A DNA stretch of 64,000 bases from contig NZ_JAGGLT010000008.1 in the NCBI RefSeq assembly GCF_017874545.1, forward strand, positions 1 through 64,000, given 5' to 3'. A model generated the notes under the pieces. That model ran no database searches. It was given only the letters and a program-made list of their open reading frames with translations, and was not told where the DNA came from. Position numbers and translations under genes: made by a program. Below, in pieces: positions 29,218-38,947 of the stretch; position 1 is the stretch's first letter; each line of letters begins with the position of its first letter. Source of the DNA: Thermoanaerobacterium butyriciformans (lineage in GTDB: Bacteria > Bacillota > Thermoanaerobacteria > Thermoanaerobacterales > Thermoanaerobacteraceae).

Positions 29218-30126
29218 TTAAAATGATATTTTATTTTTTTCCACTACTGCGACACCTATATGTGTATCTGCACCACCGTAATAAACGTAGTACATTCCAT
29301 TTGCTTCAACTGCACCACAGCTAAACACTACATTCGGTACAAGACCTTCTTTTTCCCAATCAAGTTCAGGCTCCAAAATAGGCTCTTTCTGCCTTGCTAC
29401 CACTTTTGAAGGATCTTTTAAATCTAAAAGTGCTGCACCTAACCTGTACACATTATTTTTGTCAACTCCATGGTAGATAAGAAGCCATCCATCATCTCTT
29501 TTTATAGGAGGCCCTGCTATGCCAATCTTCTTAGACTCCCATGTGTCTTCAATAGGCTTCATTATTATCTTATGATTAGTCCAGTTTATCAAATCATCTG
29601 AATATGCTATCCAAATATCTGGTTCTCTTCTGTGAAACATGACATACTTCCCATTTATTTTTTCAGGCAGAAGTGCTGCATCTTTATTAGGTTCATCAAG
29701 GACCACCCTATGACCTTCCCATCTTTTTAAATCATATGATGTAGCCATACATATTCTAAAATTATTCCAGTCTTTGCCTCCAAAGCCTGTATAAAGCATG
29801 TAATATTTATCATCAATTTTTGTTATTCTAGGATCTTCAACACCCCATTCTTCCTGCTCCGTTTCACCCACCATAATAGGTTTATCAAATCTCTCAAAAT
29901 TGATGCCATCACTGCTTACCGCATAGCCTATTGATGACACAAATTTATGCTTTTCTTCTGGCTTCTCTGTGTTTAACACAAATCCATTGTTAGAAGCCCT
30001 GTAAAAAAGGTGAAACTTGTGATCTTCATATATTGATGCGGCATTAAACACAGCTTTTCTTTCCCATTCATGCTCTTTAACAGGCGACAATATTGGTTTA
30101 TCTGTAAGCCTCCTTAGCCTAAACAT
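29218..30126 (-). CDS. GH130_2 beta-mannoside phosphorylase (copy 1)
   Basis: 302 residues, a clear paralogue of the next gene. It differs in an insertion after YRASNNGFVLNTEKPEEKHKF that extends one loop of the active-site rim. The catalytic Asp is in GVEDPRITKID. The loop difference suggests different chain-length preference (disaccharide against oligosaccharide). Three bases separate the two genes. Linkage, beta-1,2 rather than beta-1,4, is inferred from the known pair in Thermoanaerobacter. Confidence 0.9.
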   Translation of the reverse strand: MFRLRRLTDKPILSPVKEHEWERKAVFNAASIYEDHKFHLFYRASNNGFVLNTEKPEEKHKFVSSIGYAVSSDGINFERFDKPIMVGETEQEEWGVEDPRITKIDDKYYMLYTGFGGKDWNNFRICMATSYDLKRWEGHRVVLDEPNKDAALLPEKINGKYVMFHRREPDIWIAYSDDLINWTNHKIIMKPIEDTWESKKIGIAGPPIKRDDGWLLIYHGVDKNNVYRLGAALLDLKDPSKVVARQKEPILEPELDWEKEGLVPNVVFSCGAVEANGMYYVYYGGADTHIGVAVVEKNKISF

Positions 30127-30140
30127 TATAATACCCCCTT

Positions 30141-32009
30141 CTACATCAAAAATGCAACTGCATCATCAGCTTTTATAACGAAATTATCCAAATCAAATTC
30201 TTTATTGCTTATTAAATCTTTTATTTTTCCAGAAATATTTACATCAATCTTTACATCAATATCTTCATGATTGATAAATATTACAAGTTCTTTACCTTTA
30301 TACTTAAATTCTTTAACCTCTACAAATGGCGATCCTACTTCTATCTTCGGCTTTATATTTGATAATTCTTTTGCCAATTTGTATATTTTATAAGTTTTAT
30401 CGTCTTTATATACGTCCGGCATGTAGCTTAAATAAAGTTCAACAGGATACGTCACAAGGACTGCATTGCCTTTACCGAATTTATTTATGACTACTGCGGG
30501 ATTTCCTTCATTGTCGTATCCAATCACACTGCATGTCGTAGGTTTTGCGATAAGACGCTTATTAAATTTAAGTGTGCTGTAATTTAACTTAATCTTTCTG
30601 TCTTCTATATAAATTGAAGCTGTATTATCCTTCGGCACCATTGAATACTGTGTTTCAATGCCAAAAAGTTCATCAAATCCATCAACGGAGATTCCATCGT
30701 ATGACGCATACAATGTACCACCACTTTTTACATAATCCATTATTCTCATCCACTGGTCGTGATTAAGGTGACCCTTCCTATATGCAGATGGAATTATCAA
30801 CATCTTGTATTTGCTAAAATCCTTCTCAGAAGCTTTTACCATCTCTACATCTATGCCAGCTTCTTTCGCAAGTATGAAACTATTTAAAAGTATTCTAAAA
30901 TGCCTTTCAGGTGTATAATCACTTCCTACAAATAATGCACTATAATATTTATCTGGGATAACAATAGCAGCATCGCATTCTTTTGGAATTAACTCTTTGT
31001 ATTCAAATCTGTTTATAAATTCTGAAAAAGCTTTTATTTCAAGTCCTGCTAGCTTTGGTTCCCCATCAGATGATGTTATCCCAAAATGCGTTTCAAAAGG
31101 CGTCGTATTGTACGGCAGATTATTGCCAACTGAAAAATCTCCAAAGCACCATGCCAATGCACCTAATGATTCATTTGCAAATAGGCTGTATAAAACTGTT
31201 TTATAATATTTCCCCTCTATTTCTTCAGACATCATAAGTGTCGTTGCGCCAAATTCTTCAAACAGTACATCTTTGCCTCCAAGGGCCTTTGTAAGCTTTG
31301 ATGCAAAAGGTGCAATGTAAGTGCTCCTTATAGAATTTACAGGGTCAATGCATGTATCTGTGTAAATAGGATACGCATGCATACATAAGAAGTCATTGCC
31401 TTCACCCATATCTTCTGGGCAAAATTTATTGTCTGAAAGAAGAGACGCCTGATGTATCCCTAACGTCACAGGATGATTTTTGTCGTGCTTTTTTATCTCG
31501 CTTGACAAAACGTAATTCCAAAGCCATGCATCATGATTGGACTCTGCTTTTACGTAGTTATCTGGCTCATTAGAAAGATCCCAGAATAAAATGGAGCTTT
31601 CGTTTTTATACCTTTGTGCAAAAAATCTTACCAGTTTAATCTCATGTCTCAGCATAAAAGGATCATTGTATATGCTTTTACCATTTCTCCACGGAATGTC
31701 GAAATTTTCTCCGCTCATGTGACCTACGAAAAACGTAGGGACAATTTTTATGTCAACATCGTGGCATATTCCAATAAGTTCATCAAATTTCTTAATCGCG
31801 TCTTCCGATATTATGTCAGGATGTGGCTGAAAATCTTCCCACAAGAGATTTATTCTCAATACATCTAATCCTAATGACTTTGCCTCTTTAAACTCCTTTT
31901 TGATCTCATCTTTGTCCCACTGCTTCCACATATCAACACCGTAATTTCTTGGCCAGTAATTAGCACCAATTACAAATTTGTCGAATATAGAATTTGTTGT
32001 TGTATCCAT
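30141..32009 (-). CDS. Clan GH-A glycoside hydrolase with GH42-like trimer domain
   Basis: 622 residues, no signal peptide. A TIM barrel (about 1-330) has the acid/base Glu in LFWDLSNEPD and the nucleophile Glu in VLFEEFGATTLM. A Rossmann-like domain (about 345-460; MLIIPSAYRKGHLNHDQWM, YVKSGGTLYASYDG) and a C-terminal beta domain follow, as in GH42 and GH164 enzymes. Its setting with two GH130 phosphorylases suggests an exo-beta-mannosidase or short-chain mannanase. I cannot place it in a GH family with certainty; GH5 and GH164 are candidates. Confidence 0.75.
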   Translation of the reverse strand: MDTTTNSIFDKFVIGANYWPRNYGVDMWKQWDKDEIKKEFKEAKSLGLDVLRINLLWEDFQPHPDIISEDAIKKFDELIGICHDVDIKIVPTFFVGHMSGENFDIPWRNGKSIYNDPFMLRHEIKLVRFFAQRYKNESSILFWDLSNEPDNYVKAESNHDAWLWNYVLSSEIKKHDKNHPVTLGIHQASLLSDNKFCPEDMGEGNDFLCMHAYPIYTDTCIDPVNSIRSTYIAPFASKLTKALGGKDVLFEEFGATTLMMSEEIEGKYYKTVLYSLFANESLGALAWCFGDFSVGNNLPYNTTPFETHFGITSSDGEPKLAGLEIKAFSEFINRFEYKELIPKECDAAIVIPDKYYSALFVGSDYTPERHFRILLNSFILAKEAGIDVEMVKASEKDFSKYKMLIIPSAYRKGHLNHDQWMRIMDYVKSGGTLYASYDGISVDGFDELFGIETQYSMVPKDNTASIYIEDRKIKLNYSTLKFNKRLIAKPTTCSVIGYDNEGNPAVVINKFGKGNAVLVTYPVELYLSYMPDVYKDDKTYKIYKLAKELSNIKPKIEVGSPFVEVKEFKYKGKELVIFINHEDIDVKIDVNISGKIKDLISNKEFDLDNFVIKADDAVAFLM

Positions 32010-32055
32010 TCTCTTGTCCTCTCCTTCAATTCTTGCTATAATTCATTAAACATAA

Positions 32056-32928
32056 TTATTCTTTCAAGCCAGTAAATGTGATACCTTCTATGAAATAGCG
32101 CTGTGCAATAAAGAATAATATTAACATTGGCAGAGCTATTACAATTGACATAGCCATCAAATAGTTCCAACTTGGCTGTTCATTTACACCACCCATGAAG
32201 AAGTACATTCCAAGCGTCATCGTGTATTTATTCATATCATTGAGGTAAAGAACAGGACCTAAGAAGTCGTTCCAATATCCTCTAAAAGCAAATATGCAAA
32301 TTGCAAGAAGAGCTGGTTTAATCTGAGGCAAAATTACATGAACGAAAGTTTGCAATGGCGTCGCTCCGTCAATTTCAGCTGCCTCATCCAATTCTACTGG
32401 TATACCCATTAAAAACTGTCTCAATAAAAATATATAAAATGGTCCCCACGCTGTCCACGCCCTTATTACCAAAGGATCAAATTGACCAACTAGCCCCAAT
32501 TTTTGCCATATCAAATAAGTTGGTATCAATGTCACATGAAATGGCAGCATCATTGTGCTTAAAAGTATAAAAAATATCAAATCTCTACCGGGAAATTTAA
32601 ATCTTGCGAATCCATACGCAACCAAAGTTTCGCTGGTTATTTCAGCTACCATTCCCAAAACAACTATAAAAATACTATTTATAAGGTAAATATTAAATGG
32701 CATCGCATGCCATGCTTTTACAAAATTTCCCCATAATGCAGGCTTTGGGAAAAAATCAGGCGGCCAAGCAAATATATCTGCATTAGATTTTAATGCTGTT
32801 GATAACATCCAAAAGAAGGGCATCAAAATCACTATGGCTATTGCTGAAAGAATAACATACAAAATAATTTTCTTTGTAACATTTCGAATCCTATTTGATT
32901 GTCTATATCCGTGTAATATATCCACCAT
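32056..32928 (-). CDS. Carbohydrate ABC transporter permease (MalG type), mannoside locus
   Basis: 290 residues, six predicted helices; EAA loop ELDEAAEIDGATPLQTFVHVILP. Works with the larger permease encoded upstream. Shared ATPase must come from elsewhere. Confidence 0.92.
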   Translation of the reverse strand: MVDILHGYRQSNRIRNVTKKIILYVILSAIAIVILMPFFWMLSTALKSNADIFAWPPDFFPKPALWGNFVKAWHAMPFNIYLINSIFIVVLGMVAEITSETLVAYGFARFKFPGRDLIFFILLSTMMLPFHVTLIPTYLIWQKLGLVGQFDPLVIRAWTAWGPFYIFLLRQFLMGIPVELDEAAEIDGATPLQTFVHVILPQIKPALLAICIFAFRGYWNDFLGPVLYLNDMNKYTMTLGMYFFMGGVNEQPSWNYLMAMSIVIALPMLILFFIAQRYFIEGITFTGLKE

Positions 32929-32946
32929 AGTTTAACATCTCCTTAA

Positions 32947-33936
32947 TTACCTCTTAATTTCCCCTTCATAATGTACCCAAGCAGGTGTAGATTTAAAGAC
33001 TAAAAGCGTAAATGCTAAAATGATTAAAAACAATACCCATGCAATTGCTGACGCTTGCCCCATGTGTAGCTGTGTAAAACCTCTATTGTAAATCAATTGA
33101 TTCATAAATATACCTGCTCCTGTTGTAGGCCTTACAAACATTGCCACAGTAAATATCTGCAGTGCACTAATAATTCCCATTACTACCTGCAAAAGTATTA
33201 CCGGTGATATCTGAGGAATTGTTATATTCCAAAATTTTATCCACGGACTTGCACCGTCTAAATCAGCAACTTCATAAAGGCTTCTAGGAACTCCCTGAAG
33301 TCCAGCAAGGAAAACAACTGTGTTTGTCCCAAATATGCCCCATACGCTCATTATTATAAACGCCCATAAAACATATTTTGGATCGCCAAACCAGTCTATT
33401 TTCCCAATATGAAATAACTTAAGAAATGGCGAAAGAGCGTAATTAATAAGACCTGATTGACTATTAAAAAGCCATCTCCATATTAATGCAACAGCAACAT
33501 CAGGCATAACGGCAGGCAAATAATAAATTGTCCTAAAAACACCTATTCCTTTTATGCGATTATTTAATAACATAGCAATCAACAATGAACCTATAACACC
33601 TATTGGTACAGTGAATACAGCATATAGCAAAGTAAGTCTTACTGACGGCCAAAATTCATAATCGCTAGTAAAAATGTATATATAGTTTTTAAGCCCAATC
33701 CATTTAGGTGTTCCAAATAAACTGTAATTAGTAAAGCTCAAATATAGTGAATAGATAAGTGGAAATGCTGTGAAAATAATAAATCCTATAAGCCATGGAG
33801 ATATTAAAGCAAAGCCAGTAGCAGCCCTTACTTTCCATCCAATTTTTCTAAGTAAAAAATATATTATCAATGCAAGAAACATGAGAACTACAGGTGTTAA
33901 AAGCCATCGTTCTGTAGTTCCAATATACTGTTCCAT
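32947..33936 (-). CDS. Carbohydrate ABC transporter permease (MalF type), mannoside locus
   Basis: 329 residues. An extra N-terminal helix (about 12-30) precedes the six-helix permease core; EAA loop SLYEVADLDGASPWIKFWNITIP. The ribosome site AAAAGGAGG lies in a small palindrome (TCCTTTTAAAAGGA), so translation may be restrained by local structure. Confidence 0.92.
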   Translation of the reverse strand: MEQYIGTTERWLLTPVVLMFLALIIYFLLRKIGWKVRAATGFALISPWLIGFIIFTAFPLIYSLYLSFTNYSLFGTPKWIGLKNYIYIFTSDYEFWPSVRLTLLYAVFTVPIGVIGSLLIAMLLNNRIKGIGVFRTIYYLPAVMPDVAVALIWRWLFNSQSGLINYALSPFLKLFHIGKIDWFGDPKYVLWAFIIMSVWGIFGTNTVVFLAGLQGVPRSLYEVADLDGASPWIKFWNITIPQISPVILLQVVMGIISALQIFTVAMFVRPTTGAGIFMNQLIYNRGFTQLHMGQASAIAWVLFLIILAFTLLVFKSTPAWVHYEGEIKR

Positions 33937-33978
33937 TAAAATTCCTCCTTTTAAAAGGAATACATAAATTTCTTTTAT

Positions 33979-34021
33979 ATTTAACGTGCTTATCTCTAAG
34001 AAAGGAGGACAAGCCTCCTTT
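33979..34021. terminator. Hairpin and repeated motif after the mannoside-binding protein
   Basis: GAAAGGAGG and CCTCCTTTC form a perfect 9-bp stem with a 5-nt loop, a few bases after the binding-protein stop. It probably stabilises or limits the 3' end of that message; its CCTCC arm could also pair with ribosome sites. Next to it AACGTGCTTATCTC (33984-33997) is repeated in opposite orientation upstream of the same gene, at about 35397-35410. Confidence 0.6.
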
Positions 34022-34026
34022 CAATT

Positions 34027-35364
34027 TCATTTGCTGCTATACTGTTTTAAAACATTATCTAGCTGAGGTTTTACTTTAGGTATGAGAGTATCAGGATTTG
34101 CTTTATTATTTATTATAGGATCCATAAGTTGATTCCAGAATATATTATCCCAGTCAGGATAATTTACAAAGTATCTAAATCCTTCTGCATAAGACATAGA
34201 TTTTACTATTGTATCCAATGTCTCTGTACTTCTATCTGAATGCAATTTTTTCAATGCATCTACATTTACTTCTGATTTTAGCGGAGGCACTACTTTCCAT
34301 TCTTGAATAGCATTCGTTAAATCAATAAATGCTTTAAACACTGCATCTGGATTCTTTGTCTTTGCGTTTATTGCCATTCCGTACAAATCTCCGAAAGTAA
34401 CCTTTTTACCTGTAGGTCCAGAAGGAACTTCATAAACACCACAGTTAAACTTAACCTGTGTTTCTAGGCTGTCAGCAGCTCCTCCCATAAACATAGCAAC
34501 TTCCTGATTCTTAAACATTGTATCAAAGCCTTGATCCTTAATCGTCTGCTGTGAAGGAACTGCAGGACTGTTGATCAATTCAGAATAAAACTCAAATGCC
34601 TTTTTTGCTTCAGGAGTATCTATTGGTGAGCTTTTGAAATCCGGTGTTATAACTTCGCCGTTATTTTGCCATACAAACATTTGAACTGGTGGCCACCCAT
34701 TTAATGTAAAGCCCCATTGTTTGATGTTGTTTTTGTCAAATCCGGCCTCTCCTGGATGTTTACCATTTGCATCAACTGTCAATTGCTGAGCGACGCTTAA
34801 GAACTTGTCCCAATTCCAAGTCCCATCAGGATATGGAATTTTAGCTTTATCAAACATATCTTTGTTAATATACAGTACTACTGGATTTTCCGCCCATGGC
34901 AATCCGTATATTTTGTTTTGATATTTGAATGGTGCTAATGCATTTTCGTAATAATCAGATACATTTGCAGCTTTATTGCTGGATTTTGATAAATAATCCG
35001 TTATATCAAGCAATGCACCCTGTGCTGCAAGTTGTGTTGCCCTCTGAGCAGATACCCAAAACAAATCAGGTCCACCATCACCTGCTGAAAGCTGAGTTGT
35101 AATCCTCGTATCATAGTCAGCAGGGTTTGAATTTTGTTCTATAACATAATCTTTAGAGTTAGCATTTAATTTGTCTATAATCGATTGAAGTTGTTTAGAT
35201 TCATCTGCACCAGCCCATGTAGATAATTTGATGGTTACCTTTTTGTTTGTATTAGTTGTATTCTTTGAAGAAGTATTTTGCTTATTTGAGCTGCTGGAGC
35301 AACCACTTACAAGTATTGATAAAATCATTATCGTAGATATCAAAATTGATATTCTCTTTTTCAT
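34027..35364 (-). CDS. Mannoside-binding lipoprotein (family 1 SBP)
   Basis: 445 residues. A lipoprotein signal with lipobox LVSGC, a Ser/Asn/Thr/Lys linker, then a two-lobe binding fold (LSTWAGADESKQLQSII..., GLPWAENPVVLYINKDMFDKA). It should deliver beta-manno-oligosaccharides to the permeases encoded after it; the sugar is inferred from the operon. Confidence 0.9.
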   Translation of the reverse strand: MKKRISILISTIMILSILVSGCSSSSNKQNTSSKNTTNTNKKVTIKLSTWAGADESKQLQSIIDKLNANSKDYVIEQNSNPADYDTRITTQLSAGDGGPDLFWVSAQRATQLAAQGALLDITDYLSKSSNKAANVSDYYENALAPFKYQNKIYGLPWAENPVVLYINKDMFDKAKIPYPDGTWNWDKFLSVAQQLTVDANGKHPGEAGFDKNNIKQWGFTLNGWPPVQMFVWQNNGEVITPDFKSSPIDTPEAKKAFEFYSELINSPAVPSQQTIKDQGFDTMFKNQEVAMFMGGAADSLETQVKFNCGVYEVPSGPTGKKVTFGDLYGMAINAKTKNPDAVFKAFIDLTNAIQEWKVVPPLKSEVNVDALKKLHSDRSTETLDTIVKSMSYAEGFRYFVNYPDWDNIFWNQLMDPIINNKANPDTLIPKVKPQLDNVLKQYSSK

Positions 35365-35395
35365 AAAGATCGCTACCTCCTATAATCATTTTTAC

Positions 35396-35411
35396 GAGAT
35401 AAGCACGTTTA
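35396..35411 (-). promoter_or_regulatory. cre/operator-like site before the binding-protein gene
   Basis: The minus strand reads TGTAAACGTGCTTATC, about 32 bp upstream of the ATG. It matches about 10 of 14 positions of a catabolite-response element and includes the 14-mer repeated at 33984. It may bind CcpA or the LacI regulator encoded just upstream. Confidence 0.35.
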
Positions 35412-35430
35412 CATAAATTTGCTCATTTAC

Positions 35431-36477
35431 CTATCTCAAGTCTTTTACAGATTCTCTTTCAATTAATTTAACTTCCATTCTTATATGGTCATACGGTTCT
35501 TTAATATTATTCATCCTCCACAAAAGTTTTTGGACAGCTTTAATGCCCATCAACTCCTTGTTTACTCTTATTGTCGTCAATGGAGGATTGACAATTTTGC
35601 ATATATCAATGTCGTCAAAGCCTACAACTGAGATGTCATCAGGCACTTTCAATCCTAAAATATTTAATGCATTGTATAGCGTTATAGCAGCGCTGTCGTT
35701 TGAGCATACCCATGCAGTCGGCAGCTTATCCATCTTTGAAACAATATTTGCAACTTCTTTGTAGTTTTTGCTTAAAACATATTTTTCAACGCTGCCGATT
35801 ACACAGTAACCAGGATTTACATTTAATATGGGGTCAACATTTAGTTCTGATGTTCTCATAGCTTCATTGAAGCCAAGCCATCTCTCTTTAAAACTCAGAG
35901 AAAAGTCTATCTCTCCAAAAAATCCTATCTGCGTATGCCCCTTATCAATAAGATATTTTGTCGCCATATAAGAGCCAGGTATATTCTGAGTCAAAACTGC
36001 ATCAGTATTTATTAAAAATGATGAGTGATCAACTTGCACTATCGGTATGCCATAATCTAAAAGCATTTTTAAGTGTTCGTCTTTTATCGTGCCAACAACT
36101 AGTATACCTGACACCTTTCTGCTTTCAACGCTTTTAGGAATCTGAAAATCGTCTTTATTCATAAAATTGACTAAAATATCGAAATTATTCTTTCTAGCCT
36201 CATTTTCTATTCCAAGTATTACCTTTGTGTAAAAATGAGTATCGCGAAAATTTCGCTCCTCTATCAAGAGACAAATATTTTTAAAGTGATTTTTAATGAT
36301 AAATGATGGATTCTCGTCAAAATAGCCCATTTCATCAGCAGTTTTTAAAACCAAGTTTCTAGTTTCTTCACTTACTCCAACTTTATCATTTAGCGCTATT
36401 GATACTGCATTTACAGATATATTTAATTTTTCTGCTATATCTTTCATTGTAACCTTTTTCTTCTTGATTGCCGGCAA
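35431..36477 (-). CDS. LacI-family regulator of the GH130_2/ABC unit
   Basis: About 348 residues: N-terminal LacI HTH (VTMKDIAEKLNISVNAVSIALN) and a periplasmic-binding-like effector domain. The TTG at 36477 is preferred: GAGGTG is 6-7 nt upstream, whereas the GTG at 36486 overlaps that site. It is the first gene of the operon, so autoregulation is likely. The effector is probably a mannooligosaccharide or a phosphorylated product. Confidence 0.9.
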   Translation of the reverse strand: MPAIKKKKVTMKDIAEKLNISVNAVSIALNDKVGVSEETRNLVLKTADEMGYFDENPSFIIKNHFKNICLLIEERNFRDTHFYTKVILGIENEARKNNFDILVNFMNKDDFQIPKSVESRKVSGILVVGTIKDEHLKMLLDYGIPIVQVDHSSFLINTDAVLTQNIPGSYMATKYLIDKGHTQIGFFGEIDFSLSFKERWLGFNEAMRTSELNVDPILNVNPGYCVIGSVEKYVLSKNYKEVANIVSKMDKLPTAWVCSNDSAAITLYNALNILGLKVPDDISVVGFDDIDICKIVNPPLTTIRVNKELMGIKAVQKLLWRMNNIKEPYDHIRMEVKLIERESVKDLR

Positions 36478-36513
36478 TCTAAACACCTCGGTGTAATTAT
36501 TTCTTGTAATTTA

Positions 36514-36660
36514 ATTATACGTTATGCTTATATAACTTTCAAGCAATTTTTACTTGAATTTAATAACGTTTTACTTGAATTACATATCTATGCCATTCAA
36601 ATAACGATTACTTAGACACTTTTTGATTAAAAAGCTTTATTTAAAATTTATAATTCAAGT
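36514..36660 (-). promoter_or_regulatory. Promoter with direct-repeat operators before lacI
   Basis: Minus-strand TTGAAA (36537-36542) and TATAAT (36514-36519) are 17 bp apart. TTTTACTTGAATT occurs at 36548-36560 and 36569-36581, a 21-bp offset (two helical turns), directly upstream of the -35, and AATTCAAGT appears inverted at 36652-36660. The position suggests activator or long-range repressor binding rather than simple promoter occlusion. Confidence 0.65.
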
Positions 36661-36704
36661 AATTAAAGTAAATATTTTATTAGATTTAAAAATGTACACA
36701 AAAA

Positions 36705-36730
36705 AGCCGGCTTTTACTTAACCGGCTTTA
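36705..36730 (-). terminator. Terminator of the GH5 transcription unit
   Basis: On the minus strand AAGCCGG, a short loop, CCGGCTT and then TTTTTTG. It separates the LacI2-epimerase-GH130_1-GH5 unit from the next LacI gene. Confidence 0.85.
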
Positions 36731-36740
36731 TGGCTTTATC

Positions 36741-37733
36741 TTAAACTCTATTCTCTATAAGAAGATCTAAAAGCTCTCTATCAACCTTGTATCCATAGTA
36801 ATCTTCATATTTGGCACCATCACGGCCATGTTCTATGATTCCAAATGGCCCTTTAAAGTTCCAGAGGGAATAGCCCCATTTAAATTCTTTGTACAAACTT
36901 AAGAGATCCTTAAACCATCTTAAAGCAACATCATTTGGTGTTTTATTGAAGCATCCAAATTCACCTATATGCACCTCAACGCCTTTTTCTTCCACATCTC
37001 GCCATGGCTTGTAGTATTCTCTTATGGTATCTTTATTCCACACCTTCCCGTCCCAAACAAGATCTGGATATGTAGGCACTGGCAATCCCTTGTAACCATT
37101 CCACCATGTTGCCTCATAATGTGTTAAAGCCATTGGCTGATATCCTCTCCCGCTGTGTATCACGCCAATATTAGCTAATTCCGGCATCGCTATGTTTCCA
37201 CCGCCTAGACCGTCTATGACTATTTCTCTTTCAGGATCAATTTGGCGTATTGCCTCAACAGTGCGCTTAATCAGTGATGCGTGTATCTCGCGAGTCATGC
37301 CATACTGCCCTATATCTGGCGGCTCATTTAAAAGGTCAAAGCTTAAATATTTACTTGGCACTCCTTTGTACCTTCTAGCAAATACCTGCCATTGATATAC
37401 AAATCCGTCTTGAGCAACCCTGTCAAGCCACAAGTTATCTCTCTCTATGTCATTGCGGTTAATGCAGTATCCAGGTCCTCTGTGTATATTTAGGCACATG
37501 TGAATATTTCTCTTTTTACACTCTTCTAAGTACAAATCTATATATTCAAAAACGCTTTCATCAGGATTAAAATAATCAAAATTTTTTATCCAAAATCTAT
37601 AATCTGTCGGTATCCTTACGAAATTAAAGCCTGTCTCCACCAAAAAATCCAAAGCTTTTAAGTCTGGCTTTAAAGGTGACTTGCCTTCATCCCATACGTA
37701 TATCCATTGGAAATTAAATCCATATTTTTTCAT
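36741..37733 (-). CDS. GH5-family glycoside hydrolase, cytoplasmic
   Basis: 330 residues and no signal peptide. Clan GH-A residues: acid/base Glu in LSFDLLNEPPDI and nucleophile Glu in VEVHIGEFGCFN; HRGPGY carries a conserved substrate His region. The ATG at 37733 has AGGAG 9 nt upstream; the earlier TTG does not. It likely trims imported beta-mannan or beta-glucan oligosaccharides to disaccharides for the epimerase and phosphorylase encoded upstream. Confidence 0.88.
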   Translation of the reverse strand: MKKYGFNFQWIYVWDEGKSPLKPDLKALDFLVETGFNFVRIPTDYRFWIKNFDYFNPDESVFEYIDLYLEECKKRNIHMCLNIHRGPGYCINRNDIERDNLWLDRVAQDGFVYQWQVFARRYKGVPSKYLSFDLLNEPPDIGQYGMTREIHASLIKRTVEAIRQIDPEREIVIDGLGGGNIAMPELANIGVIHSGRGYQPMALTHYEATWWNGYKGLPVPTYPDLVWDGKVWNKDTIREYYKPWRDVEEKGVEVHIGEFGCFNKTPNDVALRWFKDLLSLYKEFKWGYSLWNFKGPFGIIEHGRDGAKYEDYYGYKVDRELLDLLIENRV

Positions 37734-37771
37734 CAAATTCAACTCCTAAAATTTATTAAATATAAAGCTTT

Positions 37772-38947
37772 TTATCTCATGTTTAACTGGAGATTTTTCT
37801 TAATAAGCTCTTTTCTCTGCTTTACGCAATCTATAGACCTTAGAGCATCTGGTGGTGTGTTAAAAGCATAATCCAGAAGTCTATCGACAGTCGTAGTTGC
37901 AACGTGGATTCTGGTGTCTGATGAAGCATAGTAGATGTACACATCGCCATTATCCCTTGCAATTGCTCCATTTGTAAATACTACGTTAGAAACATCACCA
38001 ACTCTCTCCTCGCCTCTTGGTGCAATCAAATACCCTCCTGGAGCTGCTATGACTTTACTTGGATCATATAGATCTGTTACAAATAAGTATATAACATATC
38101 TCAATCCAGCAGCAGTGTTTCTGACACCATGTGCTATGTGTATCCATCCTTTTTCAGTCTTTATAGGAACGCATCCAGCACCATTTTTCACTTCTGTAAT
38201 AGTATGATAAACTCTTGGACTTACAAGTTTTTCTTCGTCTATAACTGGATTTTCTATGTCGTCGCACAAACCAAAACAAATTCCACTGCCGCTTCCGGCT
38301 TCTATGAAATCATCTTGAGGTCTTGTGTAAAATGCGTATTTCCCATTTACAAACTCAGGATGCAAGACAACATTCCTCTGCTGTGGTGATTTCGTCTTAA
38401 GATTAGGAAGCCTTTCCCATTTTTTAAGATCCTTTGTGCGAACTATCCCTGCACTGGCAATAGCAGATGATAAGTCACCTGGAGGAGCATTTGGATCCTT
38501 GCTTTCAGAGCAGAATACGCCATAAATCCATCCATCTTCATGCTTTGTAAGCCTCATATCGTATACATTTGTTTCCTCAGGGTATAAATCGTCAAATTCT
38601 ACAGGGTAATCCCAGAATTTAAACCCGTCTACGCCGCTGTCGCTTTCTGCAACAGCAAAAAACGATTTCCTATCGTATCCTTCAACACGAGCAACAAGAT
38701 AAAACTTTCCATCTAATTCTATCGCACCAGGATTAAATACAGCATTCACACCAAGCCTTTCCATAAAGTAAGGATTAGTCCTCTCATCAAGGTCGTATCT
38801 CCAAAATAGCGGTGTATGCTCCCTCGTCAATACAGGATATTTGTACCTGTCAAATATGCCGTTGTAGTCTTCGGTTTTCTCATTCTTTCTGTTTATCAGA
38901 TCCTCATACTTTCGCAATTCTATTTCATATCTATCCTGAAACTTCAT
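37772..38947 (-). CDS. GH130_1 4-O-beta-mannosyl-glucose phosphorylase
   Basis: 391 residues, about 90 longer than the GH130_2 copies because of N- and C-terminal helical extensions typical of subfamily 1. Motifs: [32 protein letters not shown] with the catalytic Asp, and [17 protein letters not shown]. It should convert mannosyl-glucose and phosphate to mannose-1-phosphate and glucose. Overlaps the epimerase gene by 17 bp, which gives the two-enzyme beta-1,4-mannobiose route. Confidence 0.92.
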   Translation of the reverse strand: MKFQDRYEIELRKYEDLINRKNEKTEDYNGIFDRYKYPVLTREHTPLFWRYDLDERTNPYFMERLGVNAVFNPGAIELDGKFYLVARVEGYDRKSFFAVAESDSGVDGFKFWDYPVEFDDLYPEETNVYDMRLTKHEDGWIYGVFCSESKDPNAPPGDLSSAIASAGIVRTKDLKKWERLPNLKTKSPQQRNVVLHPEFVNGKYAFYTRPQDDFIEAGSGSGICFGLCDDIENPVIDEEKLVSPRVYHTITEVKNGAGCVPIKTEKGWIHIAHGVRNTAAGLRYVIYLFVTDLYDPSKVIAAPGGYLIAPRGEERVGDVSNVVFTNGAIARDNGDVYIYYASSDTRIHVATTTVDRLLDYAFNTPPDALRSIDCVKQRKELIKKNLQLNMR

